Shown here piece by piece: positions 40,101 through 52,500 of a stretch of DNA of 64,000 nt (the first letter of the stretch is position 1; each line of letters starts with the position of its first letter). A program made the position numbers and the translations under genes. Location of the stretch: the NCBI GenBank assembly GCA_009767595.1, contig VSDK01009657.1, positions 348,118 to 412,117 on the forward strand. Reading direction: 5' to 3'. A model generated the notes under the pieces. It was given only the letters and a program-made list of their open reading frames with translations. It did not search any database and had not been told where the DNA came from. The stretch comes from Symbiodinium kawagutii. Lineage: Eukaryota > Sar > Dinophyceae > Suessiales > Symbiodiniaceae.

Positions 40101-43100
40101 AAATTCTACTGTAAACCAGCAAGTCGAGGGAACACTTTGCAGGAAGTCTATGGGTCGTTTACCATTTTCAACAGTTCTACATATAGTTCAGTGTGGCCTA
40201 AGCCACTCATACCTTATCTGACTCAGCGATTTCACAGCTGCTCACATGGAACAATGCTTCACTACATGGCAGCCTGTCAAAAGGAACAGAGTCAAGACTG
40301 AAAAAATGGTGTGATGTGGGTTGCACGAATGTATGGACATACCCAAATAGTTCTTACCCAAATCAAACAGTTCTTACCCGAATCAAAGGCTTTCAGAAAG
40401 TAGGGTCACCAAACAAAGAGCATATCATTCCATCTGATTAAAAAAACATGGGTTCGATTGCTGCTCTGAAACAGCCCCATTTCAGATACATCCCGAAACA
40501 AGCACAGCGATGCACACCTGCCATCAGGAGTGCGGAGCATGTTGCCCGGATGGGGATCAGCATGAAACAGGCCCTGGCCACGGGCCGTGATGGTGCTGCT
40601 GGTGGCGCTTGTGATTGGCACCAAAGCCATACTTAGTTGCACAACTTCTCTGATGTGGATTCTGACCATCCCCAACTATCTCTGGCATCTATGTTTTGGA
40701 ATGACCATGAGCATTGTTTCTTCCCTCTGAGTTGATCGGTTTTCATGGGATGGCTGAAGGGTACACCATGTAGGGAGGTACGATCAGTCATTTCTCCTCC
40801 CAGACTGCACAGTTCTTGAAGATGGGTATGGCTCAAATCTGGAGAACCATTCAGCATGACATGGCGTTGCACGCGTGATTTAACCGAAAAAAAATATGGT
40901 TTTCCTGCAGGAACATGTGTATCTTCCGGTGGTTCGGGATGCATGGACAGTAAGCAGTGTGCACATGTGTGTACCACAGTTGATGCCTTGTCCAGCAACT
41001 GAGTGAGGTAGGCCACCACACCTACCTTGGCAGCGCACAATGTTTGTAGAGGCATGGGCCTGGGTGCATGTTGCAACAGAGTGGAGCCGAACAATTCGAT
41101 CAATTGTTATGATATTTGCATGTTGCAAACAAATGAGGGGGATAAGTTCACAGGTCCATCAGACATCGATGTATGCTGAATATACCGTCCTGGAATTCCC
41201 TGGATTTCTGGATATCGCTACTGTCAGCAGTTTGATTGACCTGCTTGTCAGAAATACAACTTCCAAAGATGTTCCGAGATGGACTGCCCTAGGGACCAAG
41301 CTTTGTGCAGGGCACCCAATTTAACAGTCCCAATGAACTCAAGATGTCACTGATTTTGGTGGGACAAAGTTTTATTGTTGTTTATGTTTGGTGCATTCCC
41401 TTACTACTGTTGGTTGTTGATCAGAAACCGCAATATATCAACTATTGACCGACCACTTGGAGCCAATTCTTTACTGCCTATATTGGCAAACCCGGAGTTT
41501 ATCGAAATTGCTGCTGATTCGCCCCTCTGCCATGATCAGTTTGGCGGCTGGACAGCCCTGGTATGGAACATGTTCACACAAGAATGATCATGTTTGATCG
41601 GTCCCATGGTGTCCCATGGTATCCCATGGTGTCCCTGACATGCTGATCTCAGGCTCAGCCCTTCGGACTTCGAGGATGCTCGACGATGCTCAAATCCATC
41701 GCCAAGACACATTCACTAGCTCACGAACGTCGCCGGCCTGCGAGCCATAGGCATCCTATCGATGGTGAAGGGGTACAAAATGAGAATCAATGGATTAATC
41801 AGTGATTAAAGAAAAGCGAATGATTAATGCTACAGTGAATGAGAAAACAATGATTAAGCAATGAACAATCAGAATCAATCAGAGAATGATCAATGAGCAA
41901 ATATTCCCTTCCACGAGAATCAATCAACAGTAAACAATAACCGCCAATGATAATGATAGCGTTGTTGACGGCAATCAACCATGATCAGAAACAATTGCTC
42001 GGTGAATTTAGTCGGGAGGAAGAAAACATCGCAAACAGTAGCTAGCAGCTACACCGCAGAAGCAAGAACAACACCTGCAATGGATCGTGATACTCGACAT
42101 TTCGCCAACCAGTACACATTCCCCTCAAACAAGTAACTGTGATGCTCACCTGGATCTTGGGTCTACCCCTCTCATTCAGAATTCCCACTTGGTTTGTCCA
42201 TCTTGTGGAGAAACACCAGTGGGATGGCAGTGGTATACTGCTGCACGCTACCTCGCATCATCATCCCATATCACTAGCATGTCTGGCTCGCCATAGGGCT
42301 TAGATGTCATGCACCAATGTGATAATCAATTTGGAAGCCAACCATTTGGCAGTATCTTGAGTGCAGGAATGGTGCAGAGTGGCCTAGTACCATTGCTCAG
42401 CTTCGACCTGACCCGACTGCCAGGGTAAGATACCATCTTGGAGCCCAGATCCAACCCAAACTGTGCCGGACAGGAGGAGCCTGAGATTGTGACAACTTCT
42501 CACCTTCCACCCACTCGGCAACATGCACCTGTCACAGAGCAGTTTGTTGAAAACGCATTTTCGCCGACCAGTCGATGAATGGGAACCCGGCGCCCCTGCC
42601 AAGATAAGACCTACAGTGGTGATTAGACACAAGCATTGAGGTTGAGGAACAATTGTTTTAGTTTTCATCCTACGGAAAGGTGGTGGTTTGGATTCCAGCA
42701 AAGCTTGTGAACAAAAGTCACCCAACAAAATGGCAACGGCGAATGCCTGCTGCAAACATGGGAATTTCTGGAAAAGTTCAGCTAAACAAATGCATATTTC
42801 CCAATGGCACCCCCAAGTCAGTGATTTCTATACTGCAATGGCTTTGGTTTTCTGAGGTATCCGCATTTCGGGAAACACCGGCATTGAACCTAAGGATTTG
42901 AGATGTAGTCCATTGCAACATATTCAAAATCACGTCGTTTGTTTGCCTGTCAGATTTAAAATTCCAAACACTTGAAGCAGTGGTAGGATCAAGTTGACTG
43001 GTTCGGCTGTCTCTGTCTCCAGATCCCCAACGTTACCACTCTAGAAACTGCTTCGGGGAACCATTCATGGACGTACATCAAAACTTGAAAAGTGATCGAT

Positions 43101-46100
43101 AAACCATCAATGATGGAGAAACAATGTCTGCCCATTTTTGGACTACAAATGACCTGCTTGGACAAATCCAAATCAGGTTGCCACATCAGCCAACCCAAAG
43201 ATCCACAGCGCACATGGCCTTTCTGCAGCAATACTCCTCGAAGTTCTTGGGGATTTTGACCTCACCAAATTGTGTCAAGGCGCCTTTTTCTTCTTTCAAC
43301 TTTCTGAAGGCCACTGTATCTCTTGGAATGAGGATTTCATCTGTACAACAAGCACAATGACCGTTCCACATGTCGATGGCCATGCATTAGACCCAAAATC
43401 CCAACAAACTTGCGTTGAAGCATTGAAACACTTTGATATCATCTACCAACACCCTTCTGGATGACGGGCATGGTCCAAACGTCGGTCGGGTACAGAAGGA
43501 ACCGCACAAAATGTCACTTTAGTAGGGACTCCGCCAATTTTGGCTAGCCTATAAGTTTTAAAGCAAATCTTCATATCACCATGAACAAATCATGCTATGA
43601 CCATTTCACCACTCACCAAACACCTTAGGAGGTCATTTTGAACCACCTAACTTCAGTGGTTAGGTCATCCACGGTTCTTAACACGTGCGGCGCATGCTCG
43701 ACGCCGCGGAAGCTCAGCGGCTCGTTCCAATTCTGCCATGTGCTGCTCCACCAACAAACCGTTGGCACATTCCTGGAGACAGGGACTGCCACGTCACTGG
43801 TGTTGTGCTACTGGAGATGAATGAACAACTTAGCTTCTGGCTGCCAACCAATGATTCACCAGCTAATGGTTAAACCCCTGGCCTATGGCTCATGATGGCT
43901 ACCACTTATGTTTGACGAATCGAAAGTAGTGGATGTTTATATCTATGAGAAATTGATGAGTACTTGGATATGCCCACTTGGTAGCTGGCGACATTCACCA
44001 GGTTGGGGTTACAGCCCACCATAGGGCTATAGCCATGGTTATATCCGGTATAATCCCAAGTGTACTTCCGAGTACAAGGAACACGATGTTGGTGGTCGTG
44101 GGTCATAACTCCATTCCCGTTTCTCCGTTGGAATACCATGGTACTTAGCAGCTGGAAACATTGAATCCCGTTGACTCAGGGCGCCACTGTTGCGCCTTTA
44201 TGGTCATTGTCGGTTGATGATTGAAGCGGATTTGTGTATGTGTACCCTGTTTGTGCGTGTGTGCTGGATACTACATCCAGGTATGAACTATCAACTGCTA
44301 ATGCCACTTCCAGCATACATTGGTGATGAACTGTCATTTGCGAGCTCTGTTCAGTGGGTGGTATGGACATATCCCATAGAATCCCTACAAACCTTCGCAG
44401 AACTCCCTTGTGTGTCCATCTAACCTGAGACGGTTGCGAATGAGCTATGCAGCTATGATCATCGCATGCTCGCCCAGCAGATGCTGAAGAACACGAACAG
44501 TTCACATCGGAAAAAATAGGCTACAAGTCAACTACAGAGACAATTGGCTTCCAAACATGTCGTTTCTTCACTAATGCACTCACTGTATACCTGGCTCTCA
44601 GCATCATGCTTAGACTACGAGTCATGGTCATCGTTGAATCCTGAAGCGCCATCTTCGTCACGATACCAACAGCTTATTTTCATAGCAGCCCATTCCCGGC
44701 AGCACCTTGTTGTAGTCCAACTCTTCGTAGATCCTTGACGCGAACTCGTCCAACAAGCCCACCTTACTGCTTGAACACGAAGAAAAAACCATCGGGGTGC
44801 CGTCAGGGCATATCATGCGATTAATACAGATATCTGGCTGATCCCAGCAAGGTGCTTATTCCTAGATGTTGTGGAAACCACTAGGTGACTGCATGGAATT
44901 ACCAAAGAGTTGTGCCAGTAATTACGCTATGTAAACAAAGCTGGTTGCATGGAAAACCCACGACCCAAAGCTGGTTTCTCGATGGAAAATGGTGTGTTTT
45001 AGCTTCCAAATAGTTGAACAAACGGTATCAATACCAATCACGGCTATAAGCCGTAGCCGCCGTAACCATTCCTCACTACACTCAAGGATTGCGTTGGCTA
45101 GTATCAAGAGCTATGCCAATCGTCAAACCAACCTCGGTGTGCACCCTCACTAAGTACTAGTGACATTTTCCATGGTTTTAGGGGTTCGTTCACCCACTTA
45201 TCAGGTCATTTGATGTCATTCTCCAGGATCATTGTACCAAGTATGACCCAAACGCAGGGATTATTTAACCATGTATCATCAAGCTTACTAAATGGTGACA
45301 TATCAGCTATAACCCACATGAAGGGGTTACAACCCACCTTGCTAACCCTAACCAACCGGCGGACCTACCCCTACCCGGGAAGCCACCGCCACTGCCACTG
45401 CCACCGAGTTGCGAAGTCTGTGCGCCGCGAGTCGCGAAGACCCACCTCTTGCAGCCATGCGGTGAACCTCGGAGGCGAGGCGTGGAGCTGGGGTTGGGTC
45501 CAACGTGGGCCATCTCTGGTGCTCAACTCACCTCGCAACGCCAGTGGCTATTTATGGCGCAATTTAGGGGCGACTGGATTTTACATATATTCAAAAACAA
45601 ATAAATAAATATATGTATATATATATAGATATAAAAATATTTCAATAATACATCAGGAGTTGTGGTGATTGATGGCGTTTCTCCATTTCCAGGCGTTCAT
45701 CTACCAGAAGGGAACAACAAATAACAACAAAATACAACAACAACAATATTTAAAAATATACACCAAATTACGAATAATTATATCTAAATACATTTTGTTT
45801 CAAACCTAAACCTCTACATACAAAATGTCAAATATATAAATCGAAAAAATTGAATACAATCATGTACAAATATTTATTCAAAATATTTGTATACATAGAT
45901 AAATATAAAATAGATATATTTATATAAATATATAACCACAATATATTTAAATAAATATATAGCCACAAATCCAAAAAGATATTTTCAAATCAAAATATAA
46001 AAATTTAAATCTAAATTTCAATATACATATATGAATGGGTATTAGAAGAAAAATATATTGAAATAAAATGCAATAAAATTTCCATATGTGTTTAAACCTA

Positions 46101-46526
46101 TAAAGTTGAATCTTCAAATTCACATACACAAAAATGTAGAAAAATATTTTCAATTTACAAATGAATATATGAAAGAGACATATGGATATAGATAAAGAAA
46201 TTGGTATATATGTGTATATAAAAAATATATTTATATAAACAAATAACAACATGTAAAAATCAAAAAAAATGTATCGAAAAATTCAAATTTAGACATATAG
46301 AAAAATAAATTGTGTAACCCCTAAACAATCAATCTAAAAAATACAGAGCAAAATATTAAGATCAATATTGGAAAATGAAAAAATTGGCATTCATATCTAA
46401 ATTTCAATGTGTTGGTGAATGTATTTAAAAAGAACTGCAAATATACACATATAAATGTATATATGGATTTCAAGAAAGTATCATCAAATCCCGAAAAAGA
46501 CATGAATTCACGCGTGAGAAAAAACA

Positions 46527-46564
<38 letters not shown>

Positions 46565-49500
46565 AATATATATATATATATATATAGAGGAATATTTTGT
46601 GTATTTGAAAAAAACCATGCAAATCTAGAGATTTACATACACATTTAGAAAAAAAAAAATATATATATATATATATGTAGAAATATTATTTTAAACATGT
46701 ATTTCAATGTTGAAAGAATCCCGAAAATATACATTAACAACACATTTCAATTTATATTGAAACAATCTGGAAAGGCAAGTTTGTTTCAAGAAAAAAACAT
46801 ATATATCTATAAATAAAAATATATATGGCAAAATGTATTTTTATAAATATATCTATCTATTGAAATGAATTCTAACAACAATCTTTTACATATAAAGTTG
46901 AACATACAAATCTGTCAATATGTGTATTTACATATGTTTTCAACCTATATATCTTAAATTTAAAGGCTTCCTTGACCAGGAAAATGCTAATGATGAATCA
47001 CATCGTCCTTGCAATCCAATTGCATCAACTTCAGCACAGTGTATAGTCAAAAATGTTCATGACGCTTAAAAAAATGTCAAAAACAGGTGAATTTACGAAT
47101 CACTGGAATCACAAATTCCAAGCAAATCTGACAAGATCTGCCAAGTGGCTACTTGCCAAAGATCTTGAAGTTCAATTTTGGCAGCCAATTGCCGCTCGAT
47201 CTTCTCGAGCTTTGGCTTTGCACGGAACTCCACCCACACTGGGCCCAGGCCCCGACCGGTGACATTCAAAGCAACCGGATCTTTGACCAGTCTCACCCCA
47301 TACCGCCCTTAAACGCGCGCGTTTTTGGAAGGTTATCCTTTTTAAGTCCCAACCGGTGACATTCAAAGCAACCGGATCTTTGACCAGTCTCACCCCATAC
47401 CGCCCTTAAACGTGCGCGGGCGAAAATTTCAACATAGGGTTTTAAGACTTAGGTACGTAGGTGAGCGCAGGCCGGTAAATTCCTTCAACAATGCCAACCA
47501 GCTTCAGCTATGTGTTACGCCCTCAGATTTGCAGCTGATTGCCCTTGGTGAGCCTCTGATGGTTCACGTGTGCTACTGGTCTGAAAATGCCAATGGCTCA
47601 CAGCGCTGCTGGTTTCGCTAAACGCAACTTGAAATGGTTGACTACCATTTGGGGACCCGAACTATAGTTGCCCAATGAATAAGGGGGAAGCCACGGGTCT
47701 GCCATGGCTGGGCACAACTCAAAAGCGCCAGTCCCACACCATGGTTTTCGTAGGCGCCTGCAATTTATATGGGAACAGTCGCCAGGGTTTGCCCAAGAAT
47801 GGTGGACCCCCAAACTGCTGGCTTCCTGATTGATGGTGGTTTTTGTTGGATGGCTAATAAGTACCACCATTGTTGAGCAAAACCCATTCTGCAGCCACCG
47901 GGGTTTGTCCAAATATGGTTTTCCAGAGCTAGGCAGCAACCATGGCCCAGCGACCTTTCGAAGATGCGCGGGCTTGATGTCCACGTACGCCTGACCGTTT
48001 CCCCCCAGGGGCTGGCAAATCATTGATCATGACCCCCAAAGCAATGGGCATTTGCAGACGGACGGGGGCCTGCCACACTCAGAGATCGACGTGGGCTGCA
48101 TGTCAAGAATGGCAGATAATCATTTAACAAAAAACGGGTTCCTTGGCAATATCTTCATTAGGTGTGGATCTGAATATCTGTCAAAAGTAGGCAAAAGGGA
48201 ACCCTAGGAAGAATTAGTGGAAGAATTCCATGCGCAACTGAACAACATCCATACCACCCACACGTACTGCAATAAACAGGTGAGTCACGAAAACCACATG
48301 AGGGCCCCCCTCCCACACCTGGCGTGGGGGAGCTTCGACAGACAAGGCCTGAGAGATGGCAATGCGATTGAGAAGGACTGCCTGCCATTGCCATTGAGAG
48401 GCCCTTAGAAACTACACTGGGGATGGTCAATGCCCATGGATATCACATCGTCCTGGGACCACATGCATCAACCAACCAGGGCCCCATTGCAACAGGGGCG
48501 CGGACCCTTCACCGTCTGGAAAGTGAATGAAGTATGCGTCCAACGCATCCACAAGGATCTGCGAAGGCAGCACGATCCCACAAATGTCCGGAGTGGACAC
48601 AGCACATTTAGAAATGTATCAGTCATTCTGAAGCATCACGAATCAATTGCCCCCATGGACGCCCCAAGCCCTCCGCTCTGCTCTCATCAAACCATGCACC
48701 TGTCTCAAATGAGTCTCCCATTGCAGGAGCAACTGGCTGCAACTCATGGCATATACATACATAATAAATGATTCTAAACATAAACAAAAATACTTAACAA
48801 TATTTTCAATCTAGAAACATAAATATACATATTTTCAATACATATCAATATTTTGATATCGATATCTAAATCTTGAATTATGAATATGCGTTATATATAA
48901 AAATATATATATATATTGTTCAAATATACACATATTTACGTATATAAATGTGCATGTTCTTAAAATCAAAAGAAATACATTGAAATATATCCTTGAAGTA
49001 CATATATATATATAAATATATATAAATATTGAAATCTGTCAATTTACAAAAATAAACATATATTTCAATATAGATATATTTGGATTCAAATCTTGGAATA
49101 TAAATATTTAAATGTCAATATATTCATTTTTGAAAAAATAAGATTAAAACTGATATTTTGAACGTATGTAAGAATAAAAATAGACAGATATAAATATAAT
49201 ACTAAAATATTTATATATATTTATATATACATATGTTTTTGAAACATTGAATCTACAAATTTACAGATATATAGATCGATATATTTACAATTTAATGTAT
49301 ACATTTAAATCAAAAAGTATTTAAATAGAAATATAGCAAGTTGATATATAAAAAACAAATACATTGATATTTTCAAATGAATCTATACATATATAAATAT
49401 ATATCTCCAAAATACATCAAAAGTTATGGTGATTGATGGCGATTTTGCATTTCCAGGCGCTTATCTACCAGAAGGGAACAACAAACAGCAACAAAATACA

Positions 49501-52500
49501 AACAAAAACAACGACGACAACAACAACAACGACAACAACAACAACAACAATGATGATGGCAATGACAATGACAATGACCATGGCAATTGCAACGACAGCA
49601 GCAGCAACTGTGCATCAAATTTCTGTAATTTCAAACCAGCTGCGCTGCGTTCAAAAAAAACTCCATATTAAATGTTTCTGACCAAAGTAATGTTGCAATT
49701 AGTTTATTTGGGCGAAAGGTCAAAACTGCAAGCTAAACACGAACTAGGTCCAGATTTACATGGTGATTTGTTTTGGCCAACATTCCCTGCATCGAAGGCC
49801 AACTAAAATGGTCATTGTAAATGTGTTTGTTCAGGATGATTCACACTTGAATAAAAACCTACATCCAAACAAAAATAGTATAGTAATGCTACGTCATCTG
49901 TCATGTTCAGGATGAAAAATCATGAAGCAACTGATGGGCGGTGTCCTTCTACTCCAAGCCACGTTGAGGCTATGTAATTTTGACCTATACCGTTTGAAGG
50001 CCACCCCAAAGAGCTCCAAGCAACTTGGCCAACTTCCGAATGAGATACAAGTCCAAGGACACTGTCTCCTGAGTTCCGAAGAATGACTGGGAAGGGCCTG
50101 CTTCCTCCACATACATGACATGGAATATTGTCACAAATAGTCATATACCCGGTGATATGCCCTCAATGAAACATGAGGGGTTTTACGACTTATGGATCTA
50201 TGACATATTAGTTGTGAGAACCTTTATGTACCACTTGACTTCAGGGGCGGTCCGCTGTCGGCCATGTCAAGTCTCCAGCACTGCAGGGCGTTGCACCTTC
50301 ACTGCTACCACTTCGCCTGGCAGCAGCACCCTGGTGTGAGCCTGATGTTTGAGTGGTGAGACTGGGGATCCAGTTGGTTACTTGGAGTAATTGAATTGCG
50401 AGGCATACTGTTACTAGGAGTAATTTAACTGGTAAGGATCCAGTAATTTTTGGTCACTCCTGGGGATCCAGTGCGTTACCTGAAATATTGCGACATCATC
50501 TGGGAGAATTACCCGATTACACACGATGACATTTCAGACTGGTTTCTCTTGCAAACCCGCATGCTTACTAAGGTCACCCAAAAGCATGGGAAACCAAAAA
50601 CAACATGTCTCTTGAACTGGCCAAAGATCAGCTCACTATATCCAACCTGGGATAATTGCAATTCCTGCCCTTCTCAGTGCAAGCCTGATTAGCAAGTGAA
50701 AAGAAACAAACACCTGGCTAAATCTACCCAAGTAAGCTGACACCCATCAATCCATCTCTTAAACAAAACTACGCATTTATGAGATGATGACTTGCAACGG
50801 GATGGCACCAACAATAAAAACGCAACTTGACATCATGTTTGACATGACCGGCCTGCAGGTTCTTTCAGCACTGCTCGGTATACCTGCGGGACATCTGAGA
50901 GTTGTGAATCTCAATCGATGGGCCAGCAAGAGAATGAAACTCGGATTCTTGAAAAAGGCTAAGAATTCTGAAATGTCCAGTTCCAAGCAGTAGCGATCGT
51001 CAGAATCCGAAAAAATATATGCAGTTGTCAGTTCCAAGTGCAGCTGCCAAATCAAGCGGTATGTGCTTCAACCATGTTCCACCAGCAGCCACCAAAACGT
51101 CCAATGTTCAGGCAGGTTAATCTGTGGCTTTGCAGGGTTGGTAGTTGGATTCTATGCTGATCCGAAATATAGACCACTGCGTCATGATTCTGATGTTGTG
51201 TGCTGTTATATATATGTGTTTGCCTGTTTAGAAGTGTTTTGTGTAAACGTGTATATGTGATGTAACTGATGTGAAAACGAAGCGCAGCTATCCCAAAAAC
51301 TGAAAGCCTAAGCCTCACAGAACCCCAGCCTGTCCGAGGGAAGCAGCTGCAACAGGTGCTGGAGTGATCTCCGAAAACCTCGCGCCAGCTGACGAGTTCG
51401 TCAACGGCTGGTGCCATCTGACGCTCATGAGTCTTCCCATGATGGATGATGACAACTGATCCTATGTGTATATACATATATATACATACTAGATTAATAG
51501 ATATAGATAAAACATTGTAGTAGGCCAATAGGAAATAGTAGAAAATAATGGGAAAACAGTAAAACAGGGTAGGTATGGGTGGGTTCACAACCTCCTACTA
51601 ATTGATCAGCCAATAGTTGACCCATGGTCATACTTCCACTTTGACGCTTTATCCCAATTGAAATCCTATTTCTCTTGGGGCTTTGAAGGGCCATATCATA
51701 GTCAAACATACTCAAACCCATTATTGTTGCCACCAATAACCACCAACTACCAACCATCAACTGACAACAGCACCATCCAGGACAAGCCACACGTCCTCCT
51801 TCTTGATGGGTCGTCCAAACTTTCCCGACAGCTCCTCCTCCAGGGTCTTCATGGCAATGTCCGTGGAATAGGACGGCACCTGTCAGGTCATGACGGAGCA
51901 ATAAACTCCGTACCCAAAGGTAGACTCCGTAAAGACCTCCAAAATGACAACACATTGTGCAGAAACCATGTGACGATGTTTTCCTTTTGCATCTAGGTGT
52001 ATATAGGTGTATGTAAATGATGGACCGTCCTGTGTAGATGATGGACCGTCCCTGAAATGACATTATCAATTGAGAAACTGTCAATTTTAGGCCCTCACGG
52101 GTTTAAGGACGCAAGCTCCTTAACTCGTCTTTTGAAAGAACAAGTTGAGCCAGGTGATGCAGCCAAAAAGACTCAAAATGCTTTGATACTCCCAACACTA
52201 TTTTGAATGTAGATCCCCTGCCCTTGATAGAAAATCCACAGCGTTGACTGTGGCACATAAATGGCGTTGTGTGTGGGAAGCGGGGGCACCTCCCACTGAC
52301 TGTCGACGTGAGGGCATGAAAGCCGCGATGGTGAAAAGGTGCTGGTGTACCCCGCTTTCGATTGCTGGTCAATGCTGGAGCTTCATGATGAATCATAATC
52401 AGATTTTACCACGTAACACCAACACCTATATTCTCTCAGTATTGTGGTAAACACCAAACTTTGCCATGCAGGCAGCCACGTCTATATTTAGGTACGAAGC

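Noticed and set aside
43638-43873. GC-rich island at 43.7 kb as the missing kinase exon E16
   Set aside because: Frames read MAELERAAELPRRRA or TWQNWNEPLSFRG; neither fits the family segment or the required phase.
48430-48771. 113-codon plus-strand ORF, with the minus strand also open (ILVDALDAYFIHFPD)
   Set aside because: No family resemblance, no splice context and both strands open; I could not justify a gene.
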